DNA of 37,363 bases, from the NCBI GenBank assembly GCA_024762655.1, contig JANTHB010000032.1:1-37363 (forward strand), read 5' to 3'. Positions 1 to 7,067 of the stretch are shown piece after piece. The DNA comes from Bacteroidales bacterium (lineage in GTDB: Bacteria > Bacteroidota > Bacteroidia > Bacteroidales > VadinHA17). The stretch's first letter is position 1. Each line of letters opens with the position of its first letter. The notes below the pieces were generated by a model. It was given only the letters and a program-made list of their open reading frames with translations, had not been told where the DNA came from and made no database searches. The position numbers and the translations under genes were made by a program.

Positions 1-116
1 AAGCCAATATATCCGGCATGAAGGGAATTCTTCATCCATGGTCGTCTTGCCTGCCTCTGTGATCATTCGCAAGACCAAAAAGGCCATCCTGACATATCTT
101 TATCTTTTATCTGTCC

Positions 117-150
117 CTTTTGCCTTTTGTCTTTTGTCTTTTGTCTTTTG
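117..150. repeat. Heptanucleotide tandem repeat, about five copies of CTTTTGN
   Basis: Five consecutive 7-base units of the form CTTTTG followed by C, T, T, T or A sit directly beyond the stop codon of the anion symporter gene. Read on the minus strand the unit is NCAAAAG. It could vary in copy number by slippage. No function can be assigned. The first 116 bases of the window hold no gene that can be supported: short open frames run to the left edge on both strands, but neither gives a recognisable protein. Confidence 0.7.
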
Positions 151-151
151 A

Positions 152-1675
152 TCACTTGACCCATGCCGGCAAACCGAGGGTATGAAGGTGCATGATCCCC
201 ATGCCCAATACATGAATAAAGAAATAGATCGTAAACACGCCGGCCATATTGAGCCAGAAACCTGTTTTGATCATGGTTCTGATACCGATGCGATTGGTGC
301 CGAAGACGATGGCATTCGGAGGGGTGGCCGTAGGCAGCATGAACGCCAGCGAAGCGGCCATGGTCACCGGTACCATGATAAGCAGGGGGTTCATGTTAAT
401 GCTCACAGCCAGACCTGCAAATACAGGCAACAGCATCTGTGTGGAGGCCGTGTTGGACGTCAGCTCGGTAAGAAAAGACATCATGGTCAGGATGGTCAGC
501 AGGATCCAGACATCCGAGAACTGTCCCACCCATTTCAGGGCTTCCCCGAACCATACTGCCAGCCCGGACACTTCAAAGCCTTTGGCCAGGGCAAACCCCC
601 CGCCAAAAAGCAGGATCATATTCCAGGGCAGTCGGTTGGCCGATTTCCAGTCGAGGATACGGTCGCCGGGGCGGTTGCGGGAAGGGATCAGGAAGAGGAT
701 CACGGCAATGGTAACGGCTACGGTACCGTCATTGATAAATTTAGGGTGGCCGAACAATCGCGACCACCCGGGAATGGTAACATGTCCCAGTACAAGATCG
801 GCCCGCGTGAGCCACATCAAGGCCAGCAGAATAAACAGAGTTATCACGACCCTTTCTTCATAGTTCATTTTCCCCAGTTGCTTATATTCGTTCCGGAAAG
901 TCCGGATGGAAACGCCTTCCCATTTGTTTTTCGGCCGGTACATGAAGTAAAGAAGGAACCAGGCCACGGTCAGCATGGTCAGGCTGATGGGCAGCCCCAT
1001 CAGCATCCATTCGGCAAAGTTGATTTCCGGAGCATGCGGGAAGAGAATGTTCAGGGTCTTCACCAGCACCAGATTGGGAGGCGTTCCCACCAGTGTAGCC
1101 AGCCCTCCGATAGAAGCGCTGTAAGCAATGCCCAGAAACAATGCCACCGAATACCGTTTTATATCCTCTGTGTTTACTGTCTGTTCCAGCTCAAGGATAA
1201 TGGACAGGGCGATGGGCAGCATCATCATCGCGGTGGCAGTGTTGGATATCCACATGGATAAGAAGGCCGTCGACAGCATAAACCCCAGCAACACTTTTCC
1301 GGGGCTTACGCCCACGTTCATCATGATTGCCAGGGCAATGCGCTTGTGTAAGCTCCATTTCTCCATGGCCAACGCCATCATAAATCCACCCAGAAACAAA
1401 AATATAATATGATTGAAGTAAGTGGTGGACACCGTTTTGCCATCCATAATGCCTAGCATGGGAAACAAAACTACCGGCAGCAGGGCGGTAACTGCCAGCG
1501 GAACCGCTTCGGCGACCCACCAGGTAGCCATTAACACAGCCACCGCCAAAGTACGCGTAACTTCCGGATGTCCGGGTTTCAGGTCGAGAAAAAACAATAT
1601 GATCAGAAAAAACAGAATCCCCAGAATGATACCCCACAGGGAAACCGGCTCGTAGTAACTTTTCCTTTCCTTCAT
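152..1675 (-). CDS. DASS/SLC13-family sodium-coupled anion symporter
   Basis: This inner-membrane carrier of 507 residues most likely takes up di- or tricarboxylates, or possibly sulfate, together with Na+. It is hydrophobic throughout, with about 11-12 predicted membrane segments. It carries the paired family signatures that build the substrate and sodium site: SNT at about residues 144-146 with a following TPPN at 198-201, and a second SNT at about 407-409 with a second TPPN-type loop near 450. Its length is normal for the family (450-550). The start is an ATG with no better upstream choice. It is transcribed away from the hydrogenase cluster and is not obviously linked to it. No clear -7 box was found upstream. 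The family is assigned with confidence, but the substrate cannot be read from the sequence. Confidence 0.9.
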   Translation of the reverse strand: MKERKSYYEPVSLWGIILGILFFLIILFFLDLKPGHPEVTRTLAVAVLMATWWVAEAVPLAVTALLPVVLFPMLGIMDGKTVSTTYFNHIIFLFLGGFMMALAMEKWSLHKRIALAIMMNVGVSPGKVLLGFMLSTAFLSMWISNTATAMMMLPIALSIILELEQTVNTEDIKRYSVALFLGIAYSASIGGLATLVGTPPNLVLVKTLNILFPHAPEINFAEWMLMGLPISLTMLTVAWFLLYFMYRPKNKWEGVSIRTFRNEYKQLGKMNYEERVVITLFILLALMWLTRADLVLGHVTIPGWSRLFGHPKFINDGTVAVTIAVILFLIPSRNRPGDRILDWKSANRLPWNMILLFGGGFALAKGFEVSGLAVWFGEALKWVGQFSDVWILLTILTMMSFLTELTSNTASTQMLLPVFAGLAVSINMNPLLIMVPVTMAASLAFMLPTATPPNAIVFGTNRIGIRTMIKTGFWLNMAGVFTIYFFIHVLGMGIMHLHTLGLPAWVK

Positions 1676-1799
1676 ACACAGTTTATAACAGGTTAAAGGG
1701 CCAAAAACCCCTTAAATTTATCTATTTTTTTCTCTGAATGGGTATTATATTTTCTGTTTAAAAACAAGTTGTGTATATTTCGTTATAATAATCATATAA

Positions 1800-2276
1800 T
1801 TGAAAGGCCACAAATCACATAATAAACGGATACTTATTCTCGGAATCGGCAATCTCCTTTTGGGGGATGAAGGGGCAGGCGTTCATGCGATCCGGTATAT
1901 GAACGAACATCCTTTTCCGGGAAATGTCCGGTTGCTGGACGGGGGCACCGGCGGTTTCAACCTGCTGGCATACCTGCAGGAATATGATCCGGTGATCCTC
2001 ATCGACGCCACCAGTGACAATGATCCTCCGGGGACGTTACATATCATAAAACCCCGTTTTTCTTCCGATTTTCCACGCACCCTCGGGGCACATGACATCG
2101 GGCTGAAAGACCTGATAGAATCAGCTGTATTACTGGATTCCCTGCCTGAAATTTTTCTTATCACCGTCAGCATCCGTATTCCTCATGAGCCCGGGATGGA
2201 ACTTTCTCCGACCCTACGGAAGACCCTGCCCGAAATAGAAAATAAAGTCCGGGAAATCATTGGCAGGTATCCGTAA
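1800..2276 (+). CDS. hyaD: [NiFe]-hydrogenase maturation endopeptidase (HyaD/HupD type)
   Basis: This 158-residue protease should remove the C-terminal peptide of the hydrogenase large subunit once the Ni-Fe site is assembled. The N-terminal motif GIGNLLLGDEGAGV (residues 15-28) is the family hallmark. The three nickel-sensing ligands known from E. coli HybD have clear counterparts: Glu24, Asp69 in LIDA, and His98 in AHDIG. Length matches the family. The start is a TTG, because no ATG or GTG precedes the conserved core in frame. A near-match to a Bacteroidota -7 box (TATATTTC, 1774-1781) lies just upstream. It is the first gene of the hydrogenase island, and its substrate HyaB is encoded 3 kb downstream with the expected cleavable tail. 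Confidence 0.93.
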   Translation: MKGHKSHNKRILILGIGNLLLGDEGAGVHAIRYMNEHPFPGNVRLLDGGTGGFNLLAYLQEYDPVILIDATSDNDPPGTLHIIKPRFSSDFPRTLGAHDIGLKDLIESAVLLDSLPEIFLITVSIRIPHEPGMELSPTLRKTLPEIENKVREIIGRYP

Positions 2277-2327
2277 CAATGATTCGTTTTTTTTCACAAC
2301 ATAACATTCGTCATAGGTTAATAAATA

Positions 2328-2335
2328 TATTTTTG
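2328..2335 (+). promoter_or_regulatory. Bacteroidota -7 box upstream of hypC
   Basis: The octamer TATTTTTG fits TAnnTTTG exactly and would place a transcript start near 2342, about 30 bases before the hypC ATG. No good -33 TTTG lies at the usual distance, so this is a partial match. It suggests that hypC, and perhaps the regulator behind it, can be transcribed by the primary sigma factor. Confidence 0.45.
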
Positions 2336-2373
2336 TTACTTTTATAACGTTTTAATCATAAAATATTTAAGCT

Positions 2374-2637
2374 ATGTGTCTGGCTGTCCCGGGTAAGATT
2401 GTTTCCATCAATAGCAGCGATCCTGAGTTGAAAATGGCAAAAGTGGACTTTGACGGTATGTTGGCCGATGTTTGTATCCAGTGGTTGCCTGAAGAGGTTA
2501 AAGTGGGAGATTATATCCTGGCCCATGTAGGCATGGCTTTAAATAAGCTGGATGAGGAGGATGCCAGACTTACGCTGGAGTCACTGCGGCAAATGGGAGA
2601 ATTAAACGAAGGAAATGCCGCCATTGACGATTCCTGA
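2374..2637 (+). CDS. hypC: Hydrogenase assembly chaperone HypC/HybG/HupF
   Basis: This small cytoplasmic chaperone of 87 residues carries the Fe(CN)2CO unit with HypD and delivers it to the hydrogenase large subunit. It begins MCLAVPGKI, the defining HypC start, in which Cys2 (exposed once the Met is removed) is the essential residue. The rest has the expected small beta-barrel pattern and an acidic C-terminus, and length is normal. It lies 97 bases after the protease gene and 34 bases before the sigma-54 activator. HypD, its obligate partner, is not in this window. The protein could serve more than one hydrogenase in the cell. Confidence 0.95.
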   Translation: MCLAVPGKIVSINSSDPELKMAKVDFDGMLADVCIQWLPEEVKVGDYILAHVGMALNKLDEEDARLTLESLRQMGELNEGNAAIDDS

Positions 2638-2671
2638 CCCGTGTATGGAAAGCAGCATATGACGATATATT

Positions 2672-3685
2672 ATGGATCCCGGCAATTCGGTGCATATTAT
2701 CACACAGAATGAAGCCATGCGGGCCTTAATAAGCCGCATAGACAGAATTTCCGGTACCGGTTCCACCGTATTGCTGATAGGAGAAACAGGGGTAGGAAAA
2801 GAAATACTGGCAGAATACATACATCGTACGAGTGACCGTAGCCTGCACCCTTTGATAAAGATCAGTTTATCCGCGGTTCCTTCCGAGCTGCTGGCCAGTG
2901 AATTATTCGGATATGAAAAGGGAGCTTTCACCGGGGCCCGGGAAAGCAGAAAAGGACTCTTTGAACTGGCCCATACCGGAAGTATCTTTCTGGATGATAT
3001 TGACGATGTGCCCCTGGATATGCAGGTAAAGTTGTTGCGTTTCCTTGAAAACAGGGAGTTCAGACGCGTTGGGGGCACCGCTCCTGTATCCGTGGATGTC
3101 AGGATCATATCTGCCTCCAAGGTGCCTCTCGAAGAAATTGTCAAACGCAAATCATTCCGTGAAGATCTTTTCTACCGGTTGAATGTTATTCCTTTTACCA
3201 TCCCTCCTCTCCGGGAAAGAATCGATGACATCCCGTTGCTTGTCGAATATTTTACCCGTCGTTTATCCCCGGATAAGAAAATCATCTTTTCCCCTGAGGC
3301 CATGACAGCCCTGATGGCATACCATTGGCCGGGAAATGTACGGGAACTACGCAATGTCATTCAGCGGGTTATTGCCTTTTCTACGGATGTCATCAGGAAA
3401 ACAGATCTGCCTCCGGAAATTATTTACAACTCTGCCATCAATCAAATCGTGCATGCCTGTAAGTCCTGTTTTCTGAATAAACATATGAAACTACCCGATG
3501 TGGTCCGTTGTGTAGAAAGCAACCTGATCTTTGAAGCCCTGAAAAAAGCCGGAGGAAACCAGTCGGAAGCAGCCCGTTCGCTACAGATCAGCCTTTCTAC
3601 CTTCAGGGATAAACTGGCAAAGTATGCCGACACTTCACTAAAATGTGCCCCCATTCAAAAAGAAAATTCACACGGGGATACCTGA
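2672..3685 (+). CDS. Sigma-54-dependent activator without a sensor domain (PspF-like), likely hydrogenase regulator
   Basis: This 337-residue AAA+ enhancer-binding protein would drive open-complex formation by sigma-54 RNA polymerase. In order it has Walker A GETGVGKE (37-44), the sigma-54-contacting loop GAFTGA (84-89), Walker B IFLDDID (105-111), a WPGNVREL segment (219-226) and a C-terminal Fis-type helix-turn-helix (about 296-318). There is no receiver, GAF, PAS or other input domain: the AAA+ core starts almost at residue 1, as in PspF. The linker between core and HTH has an unusual cluster with His262, Cys263, Cys266, His271 and Cys280, which might bind metal or sense redox state (inference). 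Two operator-like repeats lie immediately after its stop codon and a -24/-12 promoter follows, ahead of the hydrogenase genes, so those are its likely targets. Confidence 0.9.
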   Translation: MDPGNSVHIITQNEAMRALISRIDRISGTGSTVLLIGETGVGKEILAEYIHRTSDRSLHPLIKISLSAVPSELLASELFGYEKGAFTGARESRKGLFELAHTGSIFLDDIDDVPLDMQVKLLRFLENREFRRVGGTAPVSVDVRIISASKVPLEEIVKRKSFREDLFYRLNVIPFTIPPLRERIDDIPLLVEYFTRRLSPDKKIIFSPEAMTALMAYHWPGNVRELRNVIQRVIAFSTDVIRKTDLPPEIIYNSAINQIVHACKSCFLNKHMKLPDVVRCVESNLIFEALKKAGGNQSEAARSLQISLSTFRDKLAKYADTSLKCAPIQKENSHGDT

Positions 3686-3710
3686 TTCCTATTTGTAGTC
3701 TTATTTTCTT

Positions 3711-3746
3711 TGCGGCTTTCCGCAGATTTTTCTGCGCTTTCCCGCA
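3711..3746 (+). promoter_or_regulatory. Tandem inverted-repeat enhancer (two TGCG-N6-CGCA sites)
   Basis: Two 14-base inverted repeats are seen: TGCGGCTTTCCGCA at 3711-3724 and TGCGCTTTCCCGCA at 3733-3746. Both have the form TGCG-N6-CGCA, and their centres are 22 bases apart, about two helical turns. They lie 110-145 bases upstream of the -24/-12 promoter, a normal distance for binding sites of a sigma-54 activator that loops DNA. The adjacent gene encodes such an activator with a Fis-type HTH, which binds palindromes as a dimer. That they are its sites is inferred from position and symmetry. Confidence 0.75.
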
Positions 3747-3856
3747 TCTTCACAGTCTCTTCTATCCGATTTAAATTTCCCGTATTAATCAGACAAAATC
3801 CTTTCTGTCTCTGTACCTGTACATTATGGTTCTACCGGGATCCAGTTGTCAGAGAC

Positions 3857-3870
3857 GGTATATCCTTTGC
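3857..3870 (+). promoter_or_regulatory. Sigma-54 (-24/-12) promoter of the hydrogenase structural operon
   Basis: GG at 3857-3858 and GC at 3869-3870 are separated by exactly 10 bases, and the -12 half reads TTTGCA. These are the invariant parts of the sigma-54 consensus TGGCACG-N4-TTGCA; the CACG half of the -24 element is not conserved. The predicted transcript start is near 3881-3882, just ahead of an AGGAG at 3884-3888 and the GTG at 3905. Together with the activator gene and tandem repeats upstream, the assignment is strong for a pattern match. Confidence 0.72.
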
Positions 3871-3904
3871 AAAGGGAATAAACAGGAGTATTAAAAAAAG
3901 AAAG

Positions 3905-4129
3905 GTGAATAAGATTGATTTTATCTGGTCGGGAGAAGTAGTGAGCATGATTGAGAAAGAAGGGAAATATCATGTTAAATTAAACTGTTCCAGTCAGCTT
4001 GTAGAGCTAGCCATCCCGGAAACCACAGGGCCATGCAGACTGGGAGATAAAATCATGATCCGTGGCCACATCAGGATCATGGAAATATTCAGAGGCAATA
4101 ACACACAAAACCGGAATTCGAATCTTTAA
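3905..4129 (+). CDS. Unrecognised 74-residue beta-rich protein, first gene of the hydrogenase operon
   Basis: I do not recognise this protein. From a GTG at 3905 it has 74 residues with the alternating pattern of a small beta-barrel: GEVVSMIEKEGKYHVKL, then ELAIPE, then LGDKIMIRGHIRIMEI, followed by a polar Asn-rich tail. The pattern resembles an OB- or SH3-like barrel and recalls HypC, but the N-terminal MC-P motif of HypC is absent. The frame is open back to 3710, but that part overlaps the enhancer and the sigma-54 promoter and does not look like protein, so the start must lie after about 3882. An alternative start is the ATG at 3947. It ends 21 bases before hyaA, so it would be co-transcribed as the first gene. 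A role in hydrogenase assembly or protection is a guess from position. Confidence 0.6.
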   Translation: MNKIDFIWSGEVVSMIEKEGKYHVKLNCSSQLVELAIPETTGPCRLGDKIMIRGHIRIMEIFRGNNTQNRNSNL

Positions 4130-4150
4130 TAAAAACAAAAACTTATCATT

Positions 4151-5251
4151 ATGTCAAAAAAGCAACCTACTATGTATGAGGAAATCATTGAGAAGGGATA
4201 TTCCCGGAGGGATTTCCTCAGGTTTTGCGGAATGATGGGTGCATTCCTGGGCCTTGAATACAGTGGTGTGGGGCAGATCGTCAAGGCCATGGAGACCAAA
4301 ACCCGCATACCCGTAATATGGCTTCACTTTCAGGAATGCACCTGCTGCAGTGAATCATTCATTCGTTCCTCGCACCCCATTGTAGCGGACATCCTTCTTG
4401 ATAAGGTTTCGCTGGATTATACCGAGACCCTCATGGCTGCCGCCGGTTATCAGGCAGAGGAGAACCTGCACAATACCATGGAAAAATACAAAGGAGAATA
4501 TCTTTTGATGGTGGAAGGATCGATACCTGTTAAAAATAAAGCTTATTGCTGTATCGGCGGGCGCACCGCATATGATATCCTGAAAGAAGCCGTGGAGGGA
4601 GCCAAAGGGATTATCGCCTGGGGCAACTGTGCGGTTTCCGGATGCGTACAGGGAGCTTCTCCCAATCCGACAGGAGCCACGCCGGTACACAAGCTGGTCA
4701 GGGGAAAACCCATTATCAACGTTCAGGGTTGTCCTCCCATTGCGGAGGTGATGGCCGGGGTGGTTGTATACCTGCTCACGTTTGACCGCTTCCCGGAACT
4801 GGACGGTCTGGGACGTCCGAAAGCATTCTTCTCCAGACGGGTTCATGATACCTGTTACCGCCGACCCAATTTCGACGCCGGATTATTTGTGGAAACTTTC
4901 GATGATGAAAATGCCAGAAAAGGATACTGTCTTTATAAAATGGGATGCCGGGGACCGGTTACGTATAACTCTTGCGGAGTTATTCGCTGGAATAACGGGA
5001 CCAGCTTTCCGATTCAGTCCGGGCATCCCTGCATCGGTTGCAGCGAAGCCAATTTCTGGGATAACGGTCCTTTCTACAAGCATCTCGCCAGCTTCCCGGG
5101 GTTTGGCATAGAAACCACCGCCGATGACATAGGACTGGCTGTCGGGGCAGTCACTGTCGCCGGTATTGCAGCCCATGCGATTGCCACCAACATACGCAAG
5201 AGAAAAATGATCCGGGAAGGAATCATTCATCCTGAAGAAGACAACGATTAA
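4151..5251 (+). CDS. hyaA: [NiFe]-hydrogenase small subunit, oxygen-tolerant group 1d type
   Basis: This Fe-S subunit of 366 residues passes electrons from the Ni-Fe site to cytochrome b on the periplasmic side of the membrane. A Tat signal with SRRDFLRF (18-25) starts the protein, and a C-terminal membrane anchor spans about 325-347. The proximal cluster motif is ECTCCSE, giving Cys63, Cys65 and Cys66. With Cys160, Cys165 and Cys194 this makes six cysteines, the arrangement of the [4Fe-3S] proximal cluster in E. coli Hyd-1. The extra residues Cys65 and Cys165 correspond to Cys19 and Cys120 there. The distal cluster ligands are His232, Cys235, Cys260 and Cys266, and the medial [3Fe-4S] ligands are Cys275, Cys294 and Cys297. 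It is followed by hyaB after 14 bases. Confidence 0.97.
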   Translation: MSKKQPTMYEEIIEKGYSRRDFLRFCGMMGAFLGLEYSGVGQIVKAMETKTRIPVIWLHFQECTCCSESFIRSSHPIVADILLDKVSLDYTETLMAAAGYQAEENLHNTMEKYKGEYLLMVEGSIPVKNKAYCCIGGRTAYDILKEAVEGAKGIIAWGNCAVSGCVQGASPNPTGATPVHKLVRGKPIINVQGCPPIAEVMAGVVVYLLTFDRFPELDGLGRPKAFFSRRVHDTCYRRPNFDAGLFVETFDDENARKGYCLYKMGCRGPVTYNSCGVIRWNNGTSFPIQSGHPCIGCSEANFWDNGPFYKHLASFPGFGIETTADDIGLAVGAVTVAGIAAHAIATNIRKRKMIREGIIHPEEDND

Positions 5252-5260
5252 AAAAGGAGG
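5251..5260 (+). promoter_or_regulatory. Strong Shine-Dalgarno site of hyaB
   Basis: AAAAAGGAGG ends 5 bases before the hyaB ATG at 5266. Such a complete Shine-Dalgarno match is unusual in Bacteroidota, where most genes have A-rich leaders without one. It fixes the hyaB start and suggests high translation of the large subunit. Confidence 0.75.
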
Positions 5261-5265
5261 TTATC

Positions 5266-6987
5266 ATGGCTAAACGAATCGTAATAGATCCGGTGACACG
5301 CATCGAAGGTCACTTGCGTGTCGAAGTGGAAATCAGAGACGGTCACATCATCGATGCGTACAGTTCAGGCACCATGGTGCGGGGCATTGAAAAGATATTG
5401 AAAGGCAGGGACCCCAGGGATGCCTGGGCGTTTACCGAACGTGTCTGCGGTGTGTGCACGACCGTTCACGCCCTGGCTTCGGTACGCAGTGTCGAAGATG
5501 CCCTCGGTATTGTGGTTCCACCCAATGCCGAAATGATCCGCAACCTCATGTTTTGCACACAATATATGCATGACCACGTGGTTCATTTTTACCATCTGCA
5601 TGCGCTCGACTGGGTGGATGTGGTTTCGGCCCTGAAAGCCGACCCGGCAGAGACATCCAGGATCGCCATGTCGATATCGCACTGGCCCAAAAGCTCTACC
5701 GGTTATTTCAGCGATCTGCAGAAACGACTGACACGTTTTGTGGAAAGCGGTCAACTGGGGATATTCCAAAACGGTTACTGGGGCCACAAAGCCTATAAAC
5801 TGCCTCCTGAAGTAAACCTCCTGGCCGTAGCCCATTATCTGGAAGCCCTGGAGTGGCAGAAAGAGATCGTGAAAGTACATACGATCCTGGGCGGCAAAAA
5901 TCCCCATCCCAACTATCTGGTAGGCGGCGTTCCCTGTGCTATCAATATAGATGAAGAAAATGCGCTGAACAGTGAAAGGCTGGCAAAGATCGGCACCCTG
6001 CTCAAGGAAGCACAGACCTTTGTAGAACAGGTGTATATCCCCGATCTCCTGGCCGTAGCCTCTTTTTACAAAAATGAATGGGGCGCTATCGGAGGAGGTC
6101 TTGAGAATTATCTGGCATACGGCGACCTGCCACTGAACGGCATTCGTGATGCCACTATGTTTAAATTTCCCAGGGGGATCATTATGAACCGTAATCTCAG
6201 TGAGGTGCTGGAAGTAGATGCCACCAGCGCAGACGAGATCCAGGAGTTTATTGCACATTCCTGGTATGAATATCCGGACGGCAATGAAGCAGGCAAGCAT
6301 CCCTGGGAAGGAGAGACCATGTTTAACTATACCGGTCCTGAACCTCCCTATGAACAATTGAATGTTGAAGGAAAATACAGTTGGCTGAAAACACCCCGGT
6401 GGAAAGGAAATCCCATGGAGGTAGGTCCGCTGGCACGCATGCTGGTAGGGTTTGCCTCAGGGAAGGACGAATTCAGGGAAGTGGTCACCTTTGCCCTGAA
6501 AAAACTGGATGTGCCTGTAGAAGCACTTTTCTCCACCCTGGGAAGGACAGCCGCACGGGGTCTGGAAACCAAACTGATCGCCGGCTGGGCGCAGGAGTTT
6601 TATGATCAGCTGCTCAACAACATCCGCACCGGCGACCACAGGACATTCAACCATGAAAAATGGGATCCCCGTTTGTGGCCGGATGAAGCAAAGGGAGTCG
6701 GTCTCTCCGAAGCACCCCGGGGCGCCCTGGCTCACTGGATCAGGATCAAGGATTCTCTGATCGACAATTACCAGATGGTGGTCCCCAGCACCTGGAATGC
6801 TTCACCCCGTGACCCCAAAGGCCAGCGTTCGGCCTACGAAGCCTCTCTGCTGGGCACGCCTGTGGACGACCCTGAAAAACCCCTGGAGATACTGCGGACC
6901 ATCCACTCCTTCGATCCCTGTATCGCCTGCGCGGTTCACCTCTACGATGAAAAAGGCACCTATGTACATCAGATACAGGTTTTTTGA
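5266..6987 (+). CDS. hyaB: [NiFe]-hydrogenase large subunit
   Basis: This catalytic subunit of 573 residues holds the Ni-Fe(CN)2CO site and oxidises H2. The N-terminal motif RVCGVC gives Cys61 and Cys64. The C-terminal motif DPCIACAVH gives Cys552, Cys555 and His558, the other two metal-binding cysteines and the cleavage site. A 15-residue tail (559-573) follows His558 and should be removed by the protease encoded at 1800-2276. The start RIVIDPVTRIEGHLRVEVE is typical. Length fits group 1 enzymes (about 570-600). The protein lacks its own signal and would be exported through Tat together with the small subunit. The gene is flanked by hyaA and hyaC in the usual order. Confidence 0.97.
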   Translation: MAKRIVIDPVTRIEGHLRVEVEIRDGHIIDAYSSGTMVRGIEKILKGRDPRDAWAFTERVCGVCTTVHALASVRSVEDALGIVVPPNAEMIRNLMFCTQYMHDHVVHFYHLHALDWVDVVSALKADPAETSRIAMSISHWPKSSTGYFSDLQKRLTRFVESGQLGIFQNGYWGHKAYKLPPEVNLLAVAHYLEALEWQKEIVKVHTILGGKNPHPNYLVGGVPCAINIDEENALNSERLAKIGTLLKEAQTFVEQVYIPDLLAVASFYKNEWGAIGGGLENYLAYGDLPLNGIRDATMFKFPRGIIMNRNLSEVLEVDATSADEIQEFIAHSWYEYPDGNEAGKHPWEGETMFNYTGPEPPYEQLNVEGKYSWLKTPRWKGNPMEVGPLARMLVGFASGKDEFREVVTFALKKLDVPVEALFSTLGRTAARGLETKLIAGWAQEFYDQLLNNIRTGDHRTFNHEKWDPRLWPDEAKGVGLSEAPRGALAHWIRIKDSLIDNYQMVVPSTWNASPRDPKGQRSAYEASLLGTPVDDPEKPLEILRTIHSFDPCIACAVHLYDEKGTYVHQIQVF

Positions 6988-7067
6988 CAATGATGTCGTG
7001 TATAAATCGCAACCCGGGCCGGAGGAGCCCCGGCAAAGGTTTCTCCGGTGTAAAAAACAAATGACTT

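Noticed and set aside
1-116. Short open frames at the left edge on both strands (minus-strand ATG at 87; plus-strand frame 2-150)
   Set aside because: Too short and cut by the window edge. Neither matches a family that I recognise, and they cannot both be real.
182-1261. Long plus-strand open frame opposite the anion symporter
   Set aside because: It is the reverse shadow of a well-supported membrane protein and gives a His/Gln/Gly-rich translation without domains.
1693-1713. Inverted repeat TTAAaGGG...CCCcTTAA upstream of the symporter
   Set aside because: It has a mismatch, has no T-tract in a useful place and sits between two gene starts, where a terminator is not expected.
3710-3904. 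N-terminal 65 codons of the open frame running from 3710 to 4129
   Set aside because: This stretch contains the tandem operators and the -24/-12 promoter and translates to a sequence without protein-like pattern. The coding part starts at the GTG 3905 or the ATG 3947.
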